Assembly (NCBI RefSeq): GCF_017377745.1
Contig: NZ_JAFVMG010000010.1
Coordinates: 31,953 to 95,952, forward strand
Origin: Acetobacter suratthaniensis
GTDB taxonomy: Bacteria > Pseudomonadota > Alphaproteobacteria > Acetobacterales > Acetobacteraceae
Direction of reading: 5' to 3'
DNA length: 64,000 nt
Shown here: positions 22,041 through 33,122 of the stretch, in pieces
Position numbering within the stretch: the stretch's first letter is position 1
How the letters are laid out: each line of letters starts with the position of its first letter
The notes under the pieces: generated by a model
Databases searched by the model: none
What the model saw: only the letters and a program-made list of their open reading frames with translations
What the model was told of the DNA's origin: nothing
Program-made: the position numbers and the translations under genes

Positions 22041-22124
22041 AGGTTCAGGTGGCAGTTGCGTCTATCATAACGCTTAAAGCCTGCCTGCGGCTGAGGCGAG
22101 TCACTGATTATTGCGTTGTGTTTC

Positions 22125-22162
22125 AGGTCTTTCGTCCGTCTTAACAGACGGGCGAAAGACCT
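22125..22162 (-). other. Long near-perfect hairpin between ftsZ and lpxC
   Basis: The 17-base arm 22125-22141 pairs with 22146-22162 with one G-U wobble and a TAAC tetraloop. No U-tract follows on either strand, so it is not a standard intrinsic terminator. It sits 8 bases after the ftsZ stop and could stabilise the ftsZ 3' end, act as an RNase III site, or terminate with Rho. Confidence 0.7.
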
Positions 22163-22170
22163 TGGAGAAC

Positions 22171-23679
22171 CTAGCGGCGAAGGAAGGCGGGAATTTCCAG
22201 TCCGGTTTCGCCTTCGCCCGGACGCGTACCATTGTGCTGTTCAGCGGGGTTGATGGTGGGGTGGCTCTGTACCGCCGGTTCCTGCCGCTGTTCATCATGC
22301 GCCGGGTTGCGGCGGAAAGCCCCGGTAACGCGCCCGAACAGGCTGCGGGCATTGGGGTCATGCGCGGGCGGTTCGGCCGAGCGCGGTGGCTCGGTAAACA
22401 GGTTGGCATGGCGCGATGCCGGGGGAGCCGCCTGCGGGCGCGGGGCCGAAGCCTGCCCCGGAAGGCTGTTGGCGGCAGGTGCGCTGACCTGACCAGCCGG
22501 GGGCGCTGCCTGAAAAGCCTGCGGTGCCGGAGCCTGTGCCGGTGAGGGCGCTGCGGCGGCATAGGCAGCAGGCTGCGCCGGGGCGGGAGTTGCCGCCTGC
22601 GTGAAGGCCTGCGGAGCAGTCTGCGCGGCAACAGCCGGGCCGGTGCCAGTAGCCTGCACTTCCGGAGCGGCTTCGTTATTGACCGCGACCAGATGCGGGC
22701 GTTCGGCTGTAGCGTCGATCCCCGTTGCGACAACGGACACGCGCACGCGCCCGTTCATTTTGTCATCAATAACGGTGCCGAAAATCATGTTCGCATCTTC
22801 AGGCACTTCCTGACAGATACGGTTGAACGCTTCTTCTGCTTCGAAGAAGGTCATGTCCTCGCCGCCGGTCACGTTCACCAGCAGACCCTTGGCGCTGTCC
22901 ATGCAGGTGTCTTCCAGCAGCGGGTTGGAAATGGCCTTTTCGGCTGCTTCCACCGCGCGGTTTTCACCTTCGGCCTCGCCCGTGCCCATCATGGCTTTGC
23001 CCATTTCGGCCATGACGCTGCGAATATCCGCGAAATCCAGATTAACGTAGCCGCGTTCAACCATCAGGTCGGTTACGCCGCGCACGCCCATGTTCAGCAC
23101 TTCATCCGCCAGCTTGTAGGCTTCACGCAGGGTGGTGCGTTCGTTGGCGATACGGAAAAGGTTCTGGTTGGGAATGACGATCAGCGTATCGACATACTGC
23201 TGAAGTTCCTTGATCCCCTCATCGGCCACGCGCGCACGGCGCTTGCCTTCGTAGGAAAAAGGCTTGCTGACCACGCCAATGGTCAGGATATTACGCTCAC
23301 GCGCCATGCGGGCGATAACAGGAGCCGCCCCCGTACCCGTGCCACCCCCCATGCCAGTGGTGATAAACACCATATGTGCGCCATCAAGGTGGCGGGCAAT
23401 TTCATCGGCGGCTTCTTCTGCGGCGGCGCGGCCCACTTCGGGCTTGGCGCCAGCGCCGAGGCCATGGGTCAGATGCGGGCCAAGCTGGATGCGGTTTTCA
23501 GCCAGACTACGTGTCAGGCTCTGTGCATCAGTGTTGGCGACAACGAACTCCACCCCGTGCAGGCTGGATGCGATCATGTTGTCAACCGCGTTTGTCCCAC
23601 CGCCGCCGACACCGATAACCGTAATCTTCGGTGAGAAGTCAGAATGTGTCTGGGGCGGGACAGTCAGGTTGAGTGTCAT
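22171..23679 (-). CDS. ftsZ: Cell division protein FtsZ
   Basis: FtsZ is the tubulin-like GTPase of the division ring. Visible are [18 protein letters not shown], the tubulin signature [11 protein letters not shown] and the T7 loop region [18 protein letters not shown] long Ala/Pro/Gln-rich linker (about 325-485) leads to the conserved C-terminal peptide LEIPAFLRR, which binds FtsA. I choose the ATG at 23679 (502 residues): GGGAG lies 6-7 bases before it, whereas the ATG at 23685 abuts that site. It follows ftsA by about 100 bases, enough for a separate promoter. Confidence 0.97.
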   Translation of the reverse strand: MTLNLTVPPQTHSDFSPKITVIGVGGGGTNAVDNMIASSLHGVEFVVANTDAQSLTRSLAENRIQLGPHLTHGLGAGAKPEVGRAAAEEAADEIARHLDGAHMVFITTGMGGGTGTGAAPVIARMARERNILTIGVVSKPFSYEGKRRARVADEGIKELQQYVDTLIVIPNQNLFRIANERTTLREAYKLADEVLNMGVRGVTDLMVERGYVNLDFADIRSVMAEMGKAMMGTGEAEGENRAVEAAEKAISNPLLEDTCMDSAKGLLVNVTGGEDMTFFEAEEAFNRICQEVPEDANMIFGTVIDDKMNGRVRVSVVATGIDATAERPHLVAVNNEAAPEVQATGTGPAVAAQTAPQAFTQAATPAPAQPAAYAAAAPSPAQAPAPQAFQAAPPAGQVSAPAANSLPGQASAPRPQAAPPASRHANLFTEPPRSAEPPAHDPNARSLFGRVTGAFRRNPAHDEQRQEPAVQSHPTINPAEQHNGTRPGEGETGLEIPAFLRR

Positions 23680-23780
23680 GGGCATCTCCCGAAGGGCAAC
23701 GGGTTGGTGGTGGGGTCGGGCGGGTCTGAAAAGATCCGAAAGAAAATTTGTGTGACTCTACCAGTCTTTGCGCTGACAGA

Positions 23781-25181
23781 TCAAACCCTCTCACGAATAA
23801 AAGCAACAAGTTTGCGTAAAAAACCGCTGGGCGGAGCTTCGCGGAATTCAACGTCTCCAAAGGGGCGCTCGGCGCTGGCAGCCCAGAACAGCAGCCCCGC
23901 CGCAGTGGCAAAGCCTGCCGCTGCGGCCGTGTTTTCTGGCAGGTTGATAATCTGTTTGGGGCGGCCAAGCCGGACGGAGCGTGTAAAAGCAGCCCCTGAA
24001 AGCCGTCCAACGCTGACGGGCGCTCCAAGAATACGCTCGGCCAGCGGGCGGATACCATCAAGCAGCGAACCGCCGCCTGTCAGCACAATGCGCCCGCTCG
24101 CAGCCATGCCAAGGCCCGCGCCATCGAGCTTTTCACGCACGAGTTCCAGCGTTTCCTCCATGCGCGGGCGGATGATACGGCCAAGCTGCGCACGCGAAAT
24201 CTGCTCGAAATGGGGTACGTCATTGCCAAGCAGTTCAACCGTTAGCAGTTCGTCTTCCACATCAGCGGACAGATCAGCACTGCCGTAAACAGTTTTCAGG
24301 CGCTCGGCATTTTCGAGCGATGTGCTCAGCCCGCGCGCGATGTCACGTGTGACATGCAGCCCGCCAACCGCGATCTGCGCCGTATGCAGGATCTGACTAT
24401 CGCCAAACACGGCCAGCGAGGTGGTGCCGCCGCCCAGGTCTACAACCGTGGTGCCCAGTTCACGCTCATCCGCATCCAGCACCGATAGGCCGGAGGCGAG
24501 GGGGGAGGAAACAAGGGCCTCCACCTTCAGCTCTGTTCTGGCCAGCACGGTTTCAAGGTTGAGCAGGGCTGTGGTTGCGGCATCAATAATATGCAGGCGC
24601 GCCTTGAGTGTTTCGCACAGATGTCCACGCGGGTCGGACACGCCTTCGGTATCGTCCACGGTAAAATCTATGGGCAGCGTATGAATGACCTCGCGCCCCT
24701 GTACGGAGGCCTGTAGACGGCCCTCTGTCACAACGCGGCGTATGTCGGCTTCCGTAACCACGCGCCCGCCGATCGGCCAGCGGACATTGAACAGGCGGCT
24801 GGCCGGGTGCCCGCAGGAGAGGTTGACAACAACCCGGTCGATCGGACGTTCGGCCATGGTTTCGGCCTGTGCCACGGTCGCGCGGATAGCGGCTTCGGCC
24901 TCACGCAGTTCCGTAATGGCGCCGCCTTTCACCCCTTCGGACTTGCGCCAGCCATAGCCGCTGACCCGCAGCGCACCCCCCGGCTCCCCCCGCCCGATCA
25001 GACAGGTGATCTTGCTTGAACCAATATCAAGCACCGCCGTGTAACCGCTACGCCATGCGTGCGTGCGGCGGTTTCTATCAGCCGGTGGCAGGGGCAGGGC
25101 GCCGCTGATACCCGTGGCCTGACCGCTCTCTACCCGGCGTGATGGGGGTACGGGCTGGGCGCTGTGCACCGGGTCAGTCAT
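23781..25181 (-). CDS. ftsA: Cell division protein FtsA
   Basis: The 466-residue actin-fold protein tethers FtsZ to the membrane. It has the phosphate-binding AVLDIGSSKITCLIG after a 45-residue Pro-rich N-terminal extension, the adenosine-binding TTVVDLGGGTTSLAVF and IVLTGGGSLLDGI, and a basic amphipathic C-terminus (SGFLRKLVAFIRERV) as membrane-targeting helix. It lies 33 bases after ftsQ and ahead of ftsZ, the usual order. Confidence 0.96.
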   Translation of the reverse strand: MTDPVHSAQPVPPSRRVESGQATGISGALPLPPADRNRRTHAWRSGYTAVLDIGSSKITCLIGRGEPGGALRVSGYGWRKSEGVKGGAITELREAEAAIRATVAQAETMAERPIDRVVVNLSCGHPASRLFNVRWPIGGRVVTEADIRRVVTEGRLQASVQGREVIHTLPIDFTVDDTEGVSDPRGHLCETLKARLHIIDAATTALLNLETVLARTELKVEALVSSPLASGLSVLDADERELGTTVVDLGGGTTSLAVFGDSQILHTAQIAVGGLHVTRDIARGLSTSLENAERLKTVYGSADLSADVEDELLTVELLGNDVPHFEQISRAQLGRIIRPRMEETLELVREKLDGAGLGMAASGRIVLTGGGSLLDGIRPLAERILGAPVSVGRLSGAAFTRSVRLGRPKQIINLPENTAAAAGFATAAGLLFWAASAERPFGDVEFREAPPSGFLRKLVAFIRERV

Positions 25182-25214
25182 TGGGTGGGGTCTCCATGGC
25201 GGGGCTGTTGGGCA

Positions 25215-26096
25215 TTAATGTGCGGAAGGTGAGGGCTGCGCGCCTCTGGAGGAGCCGGAGGTCTGGGGGGAAGGTGTTTCCGCTGGTGCAGCTGGGGGAA
25301 GTTCGCGGATGGTCAGCCTGTCGGGCAGGCGCATGTCAATCAGCACGACAGGGCGATCCAGCAGGCGGGTTGAAGCCTGAAAGAGGGCCAGCCTATGAAT
25401 GGCCGGAGCTTCCTCGCTTTCAGGCAGGAGTACGGTTGCGCCATCGCGCAGGCTCAGGTTCCAGCGCCGGTCGCTGACGCGCACCGCAGCGGTAACGCGG
25501 CTGCGGACTTCGGGTTCCTGCAAAAGCGTGTCGATCAGCCCTGAAGCGGCCACATTGGCGCCTTCGCCAACGACCAGAGGCAGGTGCGTGAAGGCCGCTG
25601 CATCCTTGGTGCTGCCATCCTGTCCGGGCACCGGCTTGCCTTGCCGGTCTATCAGCTCAAAATGTCCATGATGCTGCCACACCGCATAGGGGGGGCGTTC
25701 AACCAGCGTTACTTCGATCTCGCCCGAAAGGTGGCGCGACACACTGGCATGATCGACAAACGGCAGCGCGTTAAGCCGCTCACGCGCGGATGAAACGCTG
25801 AAATTGAGAATAGGCGCGCCCACCCGCGTGTTCAGGGCTTGCAGAATGGCGCTTTCGTCCGTCAGATTGGCACCAGCGATGTTGATGGCCGTTACCCGCA
25901 AGGTGTTGGTGCCCATCAGCCGGTCACGCAGGGGGGAAATCTGTTCCTGCACCGCAGGCATTTTCAGGGCGTACCAGCCACCAGCCGCCAGCCCGCCCAA
26001 AAAAACAAGCCCGCCCAGTGGCCGCAGCAGGCGCTTCTGACGCCGTATGAACAGCTTCAGGCGCGAGGGACGATCAGGAGGCGGGGTGGCCTTCAT
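25215..26096 (-). CDS. ftsQ: Cell division protein FtsQ
   Basis: The 293-residue bitopic divisome protein has a basic cytoplasmic N-terminus, one membrane helix (about 26-45, LGGLVFLGGLAAGGWYAL), a POTRA domain (about 67-135, starting RVTAINIAGANLTDESAIL) and an FtsQ domain with LVERPPYAVWQHHG. The C-terminus ends in a Pro/Ser/Ala tail. Its ATG overlaps the ddl stop by 4 bases. Confidence 0.95.
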   Translation of the reverse strand: MKATPPPDRPSRLKLFIRRQKRLLRPLGGLVFLGGLAAGGWYALKMPAVQEQISPLRDRLMGTNTLRVTAINIAGANLTDESAILQALNTRVGAPILNFSVSSARERLNALPFVDHASVSRHLSGEIEVTLVERPPYAVWQHHGHFELIDRQGKPVPGQDGSTKDAAAFTHLPLVVGEGANVAASGLIDTLLQEPEVRSRVTAAVRVSDRRWNLSLRDGATVLLPESEEAPAIHRLALFQASTRLLDRPVVLIDMRLPDRLTIRELPPAAPAETPSPQTSGSSRGAQPSPSAH

Positions 26097-27031
26097 TGGC
26101 GGCAGGCAGCCTGTTCCACCAGCCAGCCACAGAGTTCAGCATAGCTGATGCCGCAATAAGCCGCCTGTTCGGGCAGGAGCGATGTGGGTGTCATGCCGGG
26201 TTGTGTGTTGACTTCGAGCAGCACAAGGCGCGGTGCGCCGGGCTGCGTGTCATCAAGCCGGAAGTCGGCGCGCGATGCGCCCGCACACCCTAGCGCACGG
26301 TGGGCTTCCACCGCGATACGCATGGCCTGTTCGGCCGTTTGCGCGTCAATACGGGCGGGCAGTTCGTGGCGTGAGCCACCCGTGGTGTATTTGGCGGTAT
26401 AGTCGTAAAAACCTTCGCCATCGCCACAGGGGGTGATGTCGGTCACGGTCAGGGCGCGATCGCCCAGAACGCCCACGGTAATCTCGCGGCCCGGAATGAA
26501 GGCTTCGGCCAGAATCTGTGGGCCATAGGCCCATTCGCGGGCAATGCGTGCACGCGCGTTCGATCCTTCACGAATGATGGACACCCCGACAGAGGAGCCT
26601 TCGCTGACCGGCTTGACCACATAGGGCGGGGGCAGCGGGTCAGCCTTGGCCAGCGTTTGCGCATCCAGCACCATGCCTTCAGCCACCGGCAGGCCCGCTG
26701 CGATAAACACCGCGCGCGCGGCCGCCTTGTCCATGGCGGTGGCCGAGGCGCGCACGCCCGAATGTGTATAGGTCAGCCCCATCCAGTCCAGTATGCCCTG
26801 TATGCACCCATCCTCACCAAAACGGCCATGCAGGGCATTGAATACGATGTCTGGCTTCTGGGCGTTCAGGGCCGCTACCAGTGTGGCCAGATCGGTTCCG
26901 GCATCGAGTGTGGATACCTTATGCCCCAGACTGGCCAGTGCTGCGGCCACACCCTGCCCGGAGGCAAAGCTGACTTCGCGTTCGGAGGACAGGCCGCCCA
27001 TCAGAACGGTAATACGGCGGGGCGTTGTCAT
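26093..27031 (-). CDS. ddl: D-alanine--D-alanine ligase
   Basis: This ATP-grasp enzyme makes the D-Ala-D-Ala dipeptide for peptidoglycan. Motifs are VLMGGLSSEREVSFASG, FNALHGRFGEDGCIQG, YVVKPVSEGSSVGVSI and VLLEVNTQPGMTPTSLLPEQ. I choose the ATG at 27031 ([13 protein letters not shown], 312 residues) because it overlaps the murB stop as ATGA and matches family N-termini; the 20 residues encoded upstream lie inside murB. The stop overlaps the ftsQ start by 4 bases. Confidence 0.96.
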   Translation of the reverse strand: MTTPRRITVLMGGLSSEREVSFASGQGVAAALASLGHKVSTLDAGTDLATLVAALNAQKPDIVFNALHGRFGEDGCIQGILDWMGLTYTHSGVRASATAMDKAAARAVFIAAGLPVAEGMVLDAQTLAKADPLPPPYVVKPVSEGSSVGVSIIREGSNARARIAREWAYGPQILAEAFIPGREITVGVLGDRALTVTDITPCGDGEGFYDYTAKYTTGGSRHELPARIDAQTAEQAMRIAVEAHRALGCAGASRADFRLDDTQPGAPRLVLLEVNTQPGMTPTSLLPEQAAYCGISYAELCGWLVEQAACRQ

Positions 27032-27966
27032 TGTCCGGAAGCCTTTGTCTTGCCGAGGCGCTTGATTTCCCACTGGAGGGACACGCCGCAATGCTGGGCG
27101 ACACGCGTGCGCACTTCTTCTCCCAGCCCTTCGAGGTCGGCGGCAGTAGCATCACCGAGGTTGAGCAGGAAGTTGCAGTGTTTTTCGCTGACCTGCGCCC
27201 CCCCCACGATCAGGCCACGACAGCCCGCCGCATCGACCAGTTCCCACGCCTTGCGCGAGGAGATAGCCGGATCGGGGTTGCGGAAGGTGGAGCCACCCGT
27301 GCGTGCGCGTACCGGCTGTGTGCTCTCGCGTGATGTGCGGATTTCGGCAATGCGTGCGGTAATATCGGCCGGGTTTGCGGGGGTGGCGCGTAGGCGCGCG
27401 CGGGTTACGGTCGCCCCTTCGGGTAGGCCGGAGCGGCGGTAGCCAAAACGCAGGGCCGCATTGTCCAGCCGCAGCAGCGTGCCATCACGGGTAATGATTT
27501 CGGCCCAGTCCAGAACGCTGGCGATATCGCAGCCATAAGCACCCGCATTCATCCGCACGGCCCCGCCGATGGAGCCGGGAATACCGCTCAGAAACTCCAG
27601 ACCGCCCAGCCCGGCGGCGGCGGCCTGTTCCGCCACGGTTGCATCAAGGCAGGCGCTGCCCACGACTAGGGCGTCTTGTTCGACCTCGATGGCGGCAAAA
27701 CCCCGGGCGAGGCGGATAACCAGCCCGTCTATCCCGCCATCGCGGATGATGACGTTCGAGCACGCCCCCAGCGTGGTGACGGGCAGTTCAGGCGGCAGGC
27801 GCTGCATGATGGTGGCGAGGTCCTGCGCATCCGCTGGTTGGTACAGCCACTCCGCATTGCCGCCCACGCGAAACCATGTCCGTGCGCCTAAAGGGGCCTG
27901 TGGTGTCAGCCGCCCCTGTGCGGGCGCAAAGGTATGGCGCACCATTTCATCCAGTGTGGGCGTCAT
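27028..27966 (-). CDS. murB: UDP-N-acetylenolpyruvoylglucosamine reductase
   Basis: The 312-residue flavoenzyme reduces the enolpyruvyl group to give UDP-MurNAc. FAD-binding motifs NTWF-like [27 protein letters not shown] and [19 protein letters not shown] are present, as is the catalytic Ser region [10 protein letters not shown]. The short C-terminus and absence of the type I insert make it a type II MurB. Both ends overlap neighbours (murC, ddl) by 4 bases. Confidence 0.96.
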   Translation of the reverse strand: MTPTLDEMVRHTFAPAQGRLTPQAPLGARTWFRVGGNAEWLYQPADAQDLATIMQRLPPELPVTTLGACSNVIIRDGGIDGLVIRLARGFAAIEVEQDALVVGSACLDATVAEQAAAAGLGGLEFLSGIPGSIGGAVRMNAGAYGCDIASVLDWAEIITRDGTLLRLDNAALRFGYRRSGLPEGATVTRARLRATPANPADITARIAEIRTSRESTQPVRARTGGSTFRNPDPAISSRKAWELVDAAGCRGLIVGGAQVSEKHCNFLLNLGDATAADLEGLGEEVRTRVAQHCGVSLQWEIKRLGKTKASGQ

Positions 27967-29396
27967 GCCGCACTACCGCCTTTGTGTTCGGCCTTGAGGG
28001 CCGCAAGCTGGGCAGGCAATGCCTGCGCCCAGTTGGTAATGGTACCTGCCCCGAGGCACACGACATAATCGCCGGGTTTAGCAATGGCGTTGATCATCTC
28101 GGCCAGATGCTCCGGGCTGGACAGTGGCACCACGGAGCGGTGGCCGCGTTCGCGCAGCCCTTCGATCAGGCGGTCACGGCTGACATCGGGCAGGGGGGCT
28201 TCGCCCGCCGCGTAAACATCGGCCACGATTACGGTATCGGCATCGTTCATGCAGGTGCAGAAATCCGCAAACAGCATTTGCAGGCGCGAATAACGATGCG
28301 GCTGCATGACGGCGATAACCCGGCTGGCCCCGGCCTGCCGCGCGGCCTTGAGCACAGCGGCAATTTCAACCGGGTGGTGGCCGTAATCGTCGATCACGGT
28401 AATACCACCCGTCTCGCCTGTGCGGGTAAAGCGGCGCTTTACACCCCGGAAGCTCGCCAGCCCCGAGCGGATGACATCGTCGCTGATGTCCATTTCCGTT
28501 GCCACGGCCACGGCGGCCAGCGCGTTCTGCACGTTATGCGAACCCAGCATAGGCAGGCGGAACGGCCCGGCTTTGCGGGTGCGGCGGGTCGCGCGGTCTG
28601 TCAGCGTGACCTCGAACGTCGCTCCCAGCTTGTCGGTAATCAGCTTTTCGGCCCGCACATCGGCCTGAGGAGAGAAACCATAGGTCACCACCCGGTGGTC
28701 AGACAGGCGCGGGATCATCTGCTGCACGGCGGGGTGGTCGATGCACAGCACGGCAAAGCCGTAAAAAGGCACGTTGGAGACAAACTGGTCGTAACCGGCC
28801 TCCATTGCCTCGGCGCTGCCCCAGTGGTCGAGATGCTCGGGGTCCATGTTGGTGACGACCGAAATGACTGAAGGCAGGCGCAGGAAAGACCCATCACTTT
28901 CATCGGCCTCAACCACCATCCAGTCGCCCTTGCCCATACGGGTATTGGTGCCATAGGCCTCGATAATGCCGCCGTTGATGACGGTAGGGTCGAGACGGGC
29001 AGCTTCCAGTACAGCGGCGATCAGCGATGTGGTGGTGGTTTTGCCATGTGTGCCACCAACCGCGATCGCCCAGCGCAGGCGCATAAGCTCGGCCAGCATT
29101 TCAGCCCGGCGCACAACCGGGATCAGCCGGGCGCGGGCAGCCATGACTTCAGGGTTATCCCGGCCAACGGCGGTGGAAATCACCACTACCTGGGCATTGC
29201 CCAGATTTTCGGCGTTATGGCCGATTGCTACGGGAATACCGGCCTCGCGCAGGCGTTTGACATTGGCGTTTTCCGCAATGTCGGAACCCTGCACGGAGTA
29301 ACCCAGCAGGCGCAGCACTTCGGCAATGCCGGACATGCCAATGCCGCCGATACCGACAAAATGTATCGTGCCGATACTCAGAGGCAGCGCTCTCAT
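27963..29396 (-). CDS. murC: UDP-N-acetylmuramate--L-alanine ligase
   Basis: The 477-residue Mur ligase adds the first residue of the stem peptide. It begins [23 protein letters not shown] with the dinucleotide-type loop; the ATP P-loop is [14 protein letters not shown], followed by EADESDGSF and the C-terminal [11 protein letters not shown] use the ATG at 29396, which overlaps the murG stop as ATGA; an upstream ATG at 29456 would place 20 extra residues inside murG. The end overlaps murB by 4 bases. Confidence 0.96.
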   Translation of the reverse strand: MRALPLSIGTIHFVGIGGIGMSGIAEVLRLLGYSVQGSDIAENANVKRLREAGIPVAIGHNAENLGNAQVVVISTAVGRDNPEVMAARARLIPVVRRAEMLAELMRLRWAIAVGGTHGKTTTTSLIAAVLEAARLDPTVINGGIIEAYGTNTRMGKGDWMVVEADESDGSFLRLPSVISVVTNMDPEHLDHWGSAEAMEAGYDQFVSNVPFYGFAVLCIDHPAVQQMIPRLSDHRVVTYGFSPQADVRAEKLITDKLGATFEVTLTDRATRRTRKAGPFRLPMLGSHNVQNALAAVAVATEMDISDDVIRSGLASFRGVKRRFTRTGETGGITVIDDYGHHPVEIAAVLKAARQAGASRVIAVMQPHRYSRLQMLFADFCTCMNDADTVIVADVYAAGEAPLPDVSRDRLIEGLRERGHRSVVPLSSPEHLAEMINAIAKPGDYVVCLGAGTITNWAQALPAQLAALKAEHKGGSAA

Positions 29397-30556
29397 GGGC
29401 TGGTTTTCTTCTCGCTGGAGGGTGTTGGGGTGCAGGAGGGAAAAGTGTGCAGACATTCTTCTACTACATTGGCCAAGAGTCTGGCCGCATCAGGGCGGGC
29501 CAGTGTCGCGGATTGGGCAGCGGCGTTGCTCAGGCTGGCAAAACCGCTGTTCGCGTCGAACAGCTCGCCCAGAAGGGCCGCAAGAGCGCGGGGGGTGAAA
29601 TCGGCCTGACGGAGCATCCAGCCGGCTTCGGCATCGGTCATGGCGCGGGCGTTTTCGGTTTGCTCGTCGCTGGCCGCGATGGGGAGCGGCACCAGAACGG
29701 CAGGACGCCCCGCAGTGGTTATTTCCGCAACGGAAGAGCCACCCGCCCGCCCAATGACCAGATGGGCCGAGCGCAGGAGGTCGGGCACATCATGCAGGAA
29801 GGATTCTACCCGCGCCCGTACGCCAGCCTGCTCATAGGCCGCGCGCACGGTGGAAATATCATCCGCGCGGGCCTGCTGGGTAATGATAAGCCGCGCCCGG
29901 ATGGCTTCGGGCAGTAGCGCTACGGCGGCAGGCACCACATCGGAAAAAACACGCGCTCCCAGAGAGCCACCCCAGACCAGCAGGGCAATATCCTCGGTGG
30001 GGGCTGTCCAGCCTTCGCCCGCCAGTGCGGCTATGGCAGGGCGTACGGGCATGCCGGTGAGCACGGTTTTATACCCAAGGGGCAACCGCGCCACAGAGGG
30101 AAAGGATGTGGCGATCACATCGGCAAACCGGGCGAGAGCGGCATTGGCTTTGCCCAGCACGGCATTGCCTTCATGGATGACAAGGGCCGGGTGCTGGCGG
30201 CCCATCATGCGCGCGCCCAGCAGCGGCGGCACAGAAGGATAGCCCCCAAAACCCACCACGACATCGGGGCGGATTTCGCGCATGAGTGCGCGTGCGCGCC
30301 ATGCCCCCAGCAGCAGCGTCAGGCCCGCACGCAGCGCCCGCACGGGGCCACGCCCCGCCACGCCCGCGCCGGGCAGGATATACTGCCGGGCTTTGGCGAA
30401 CACACCGCTTTCGCGCTTACCCGCGCGGGTATCTGTCATCAGCACGAGTGTATGGCCGCGTTCGGCCAGAATATCGGCCAACGCTTCCGCCGGAAAAAAA
30501 TGACCGCCCGTACCGCCCGCGGCAATGACAATGGTGCGTGGAGTGCTCGACTTCAT
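29393..30556 (-). CDS. murG: Lipid II-forming N-acetylglucosaminyltransferase MurG
   Basis: The 387-residue GT28-family transferase adds GlcNAc to lipid I on the inner face of the cytoplasmic membrane. Visible are the N-terminal glycine loop [19 protein letters not shown], the acceptor-site [16 protein letters not shown], and the donor-site region [21 protein letters not shown] with [17 protein letters not shown]. Its start overlaps the ftsW stop and its end the murC start, each by 4 bases. Confidence 0.96.
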   Translation of the reverse strand: MKSSTPRTIVIAAGGTGGHFFPAEALADILAERGHTLVLMTDTRAGKRESGVFAKARQYILPGAGVAGRGPVRALRAGLTLLLGAWRARALMREIRPDVVVGFGGYPSVPPLLGARMMGRQHPALVIHEGNAVLGKANAALARFADVIATSFPSVARLPLGYKTVLTGMPVRPAIAALAGEGWTAPTEDIALLVWGGSLGARVFSDVVPAAVALLPEAIRARLIITQQARADDISTVRAAYEQAGVRARVESFLHDVPDLLRSAHLVIGRAGGSSVAEITTAGRPAVLVPLPIAASDEQTENARAMTDAEAGWMLRQADFTPRALAALLGELFDANSGFASLSNAAAQSATLARPDAARLLANVVEECLHTFPSCTPTPSSEKKTSP

Positions 30557-31716
30557 GCTGACCGCCAGTGTCTGAGTGTGGCCACAAACCCGCCATCGCT
30601 GTTTACGTCACCAGCCTGATGGCGAGTGAGCGCCAGCACCATTCCGATAGCCAGAGCTACGGACATGGCGGATGAACCACCATAGGAAATGAATGGCAGT
30701 GTCATGCCCTTGGTGGGGATAAGATGCAAGGAAGAAGCCATGTTGACAAAAGCCTGAAGGCCGAACCCCGTCACCAGCCCTGCTGTCGCGACAATGACAA
30801 ACGGATCATTCTCGCGCATCAGGCGCAGCAGGGTGCGCACGACAATCATCGCGAACACGATGATGATGAGCAGGCATACAACCAGACCATATTCCTCGCC
30901 CGCCACCGCAAAAACAAAGTCCGCATGGGCATCGGGCAGCAGGTCTTTTACCCGGCCTTCGCCCGGCCCGCGGCCCAGCAGGCCACCATTGCCAAAGGCG
31001 CGCATGGCAGTGTCGATCTGGTAATGGTCGCCCACATCGGGGTGCAGAAAGCGCTCAACACGTGAGCGGACATGCGGGAAAACAAAAAAGGCCGCAACGC
31101 CGCCGCCCATCATCAGGCCAACACCCGCACCCACCAGCGCCAGAGGCAGGCCATTGACAAAAAGCTGGGCGAGAAACACGGCGGTAATCACGCTCAGCAT
31201 CCCGATATCGGGTTGGGACTTCAGCAGCAGGGCAATCAGAACATAGAGCCCGCCCGCAATAACCGTGCCCGGCAGCGGGCCTATGCTGCGTGGTCGGGTC
31301 AGCAGCCAGCCTGTCACCACAGCAAAGCAGGGTTTGAGGAATTCGGAGGGCTGGAGCGACATCAGGGGCAGGGCGATCCAGCGCCGTGCGCCCTTGATTT
31401 CCACGCCGTGCACAAGGGTGAGCACGGTTGCCCCGAGCATAAGCCCCCCGCCAATAGCCGAAAGCAGCAGCACGGTGCGGCGTTGCAGGGTGGAAATGCT
31501 AAAGACGATCAGCCCCGCAATGGTCAGGAACACCACCTGTTTGAGAATGAACATGTTGCGCGATGCGCCGATACGCACCGCCACAGCCGGGCTGGCCGCC
31601 AGCATAAGAATATAGCCAAAGCCAATCAGGATGAAGGCGCAGATCAGGGTCGTACGATCCACATTGCGCCACCACCGGGCAAAGGGCGAATCATCAAGGC
31701 GGGATGAGCCAGACAT
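30553..31716 (-). CDS. ftsW: SEDS peptidoglycan glycosyltransferase FtsW
   Basis: The 387-residue polytopic protein polymerises septal glycan with its partner FtsI. It has about ten hydrophobic segments and the SEDS signatures LMSLQPSEFLKP, QPDIGMLSVITAVFLAQLF and LHLIPTKGMTLPFISYGGSS. The start codon shares one base with the murD stop (TAATG at 31714-31718), and its end overlaps murG by 4 bases. Its partner FtsI is encoded upstream in the same cluster. Confidence 0.96.
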   Translation of the reverse strand: MSGSSRLDDSPFARWWRNVDRTTLICAFILIGFGYILMLAASPAVAVRIGASRNMFILKQVVFLTIAGLIVFSISTLQRRTVLLLSAIGGGLMLGATVLTLVHGVEIKGARRWIALPLMSLQPSEFLKPCFAVVTGWLLTRPRSIGPLPGTVIAGGLYVLIALLLKSQPDIGMLSVITAVFLAQLFVNGLPLALVGAGVGLMMGGGVAAFFVFPHVRSRVERFLHPDVGDHYQIDTAMRAFGNGGLLGRGPGEGRVKDLLPDAHADFVFAVAGEEYGLVVCLLIIIVFAMIVVRTLLRLMRENDPFVIVATAGLVTGFGLQAFVNMASSLHLIPTKGMTLPFISYGGSSAMSVALAIGMVLALTRHQAGDVNSDGGFVATLRHWRSA

Positions 31717-33122
31717 TATGGCGTGTCCTGTGTGGCATGCAGGTCTGGTGCCTGCGCCAGAGCGGCAAAGCGCTGACCGCGCGCCTCAAAACCGGAAAAC
31801 TGGTCAAAACTGGCGCAGGCGGGAGAGAGCAGGACAACGGGGGTCCGGGTTGCCAGCGCTGTGGCGTAGGCTTCGGGTACGGCGCGTTCCAGCGTTTCGC
31901 ACAGCGTATAGGCCACGCCATGTGCATCGAGTGTGCGTGACAGGGCTTGAGCATCCTGCCCGATCAGGAACGCATGGCGTATCCGCCCGAATAAAGGGGC
32001 CAGCGGCTCTATGCCACCGGCCTTGGCAACGCCTCCGGCAATCCAGATCAGGTGCTCATAGCAACTGAGCGCACGTGCGCTGGCATCGGCATTGGTGGCT
32101 TTGCTGTCATCCACAAAAGCCACGCCTTCTCGGGTGGTGATGAGCTTCTGCCGGTGTGGCAGGCCTGTAAAACTCAGGAGTGCCGCGGCACACACAGCCT
32201 CATCCACCCCGAGAAACTGTGCAACAGCCGTGGCCGCTGCGGCATTCTGGGCATTGTGGCTACCGGGCAGGGCCGGGCCGGGGGTGGCGCAGCGTACGCC
32301 ATCATGCCAGATCGCACCATCATGGCCGGACCATGTACACCCAGCCTGCGTGCCGGATACGGTTTCGCAGCGGGCCGGGGCATTGTGCAGCGTCTTGGCC
32401 AGAAGGCGGCTGGGTTCGTCATCCATGCCGATCAGGGCAAGATCGTGTTCTGTCTGGTGGTCGAAAATATGTGCCTTGGCCCCGATATACCCTGCCATGT
32501 CGCCATGGCGGTCGAGATGATCGGGGGTGAGGTTGAGCAGGCAGGCAACATCAAAATGCAGGCTGTCCAGCCGTTCGAGCATGTAGGAGGACATTTCCAG
32601 CACGTAAATGCCGTTATCGGGCAATAGCGGCAGGGCGAGGGCGGCGGGGCCAAGGTTGCCACCTGCCGCCACCGGCACACCTGCTTCAGTCAGAATATGG
32701 GCTACCAGCGTTGTGGTGGTGGATTTACCGTTGGTGCCGGTAATGCCCACAAACCGCGCGGCACTGCCCGCCTTGCGCACGGCGCGGTAGAGAAGCTCGG
32801 CATCGGACAGAACCGGAACCCCGGCCGCAATGGCCTTGGTGGCGATGGGGTGCGGCTTGGGCAGGATATGCGGGATACCGGGCGAGAGTACGAGCGCATC
32901 GTATCCGGCCATCGTATCAAACGGGGCTATGATGATGTTATGGGCCACACCTGCGCGTTCGGCCTGTTCGGCTAGTGCCTGCCGGGTGGCGGCACCATCA
33001 TCCCATGCCTGCACCTGTGCGCCACAGCCTGCCAGTGCGAGAACCGCAGGCAGGCCGTTGCGCCCAAGCCCGAGCACGGCATAGCGCTGCCCGGCAAACA
33101 GGGTGGGAGGAAAGCCGTTCAT
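31716..33122 (-). CDS. murD: UDP-N-acetylmuramoyl-L-alanine--D-glutamate ligase
   Basis: The enzyme adds D-glutamate to the stem peptide. From the ATG at 33122 ([23 protein letters not shown], 468 residues) it has the N-terminal Rossmann-like domain, the P-loop [24 protein letters not shown] and [12 protein letters not shown]. This start overlaps the mraY stop as ATGA; an upstream GTG-type start at 33149 lies inside mraY. The stop shares a base with the ftsW start. Confidence 0.95.
   Translation of the reverse strand: MNGFPPTLFAGQRYAVLGLGRNGLPAVLALAGCGAQVQAWDDGAATRQALAEQAERAGVAHNIIIAPFDTMAGYDALVLSPGIPHILPKPHPIATKAIAAGVPVLSDAELLYRAVRKAGSAARFVGITGTNGKSTTTTLVAHILTEAGVPVAAGGNLGPAALALPLLPDNGIYVLEMSSYMLERLDSLHFDVACLLNLTPDHLDRHGDMAGYIGAKAHIFDHQTEHDLALIGMDDEPSRLLAKTLHNAPARCETVSGTQAGCTWSGHDGAIWHDGVRCATPGPALPGSHNAQNAAAATAVAQFLGVDEAVCAAALLSFTGLPHRQKLITTREGVAFVDDSKATNADASARALSCYEHLIWIAGGVAKAGGIEPLAPLFGRIRHAFLIGQDAQALSRTLDAHGVAYTLCETLERAVPEAYATALATRTPVVLLSPACASFDQFSGFEARGQRFAALAQAPDLHATQDTP

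Noticed and set aside
22693..23634. 313-codon open frame opposite ftsZ
   Set aside because: Antisense shadow; the minus-strand frame carries all FtsZ motifs and the plus frame has biased, domain-free composition.
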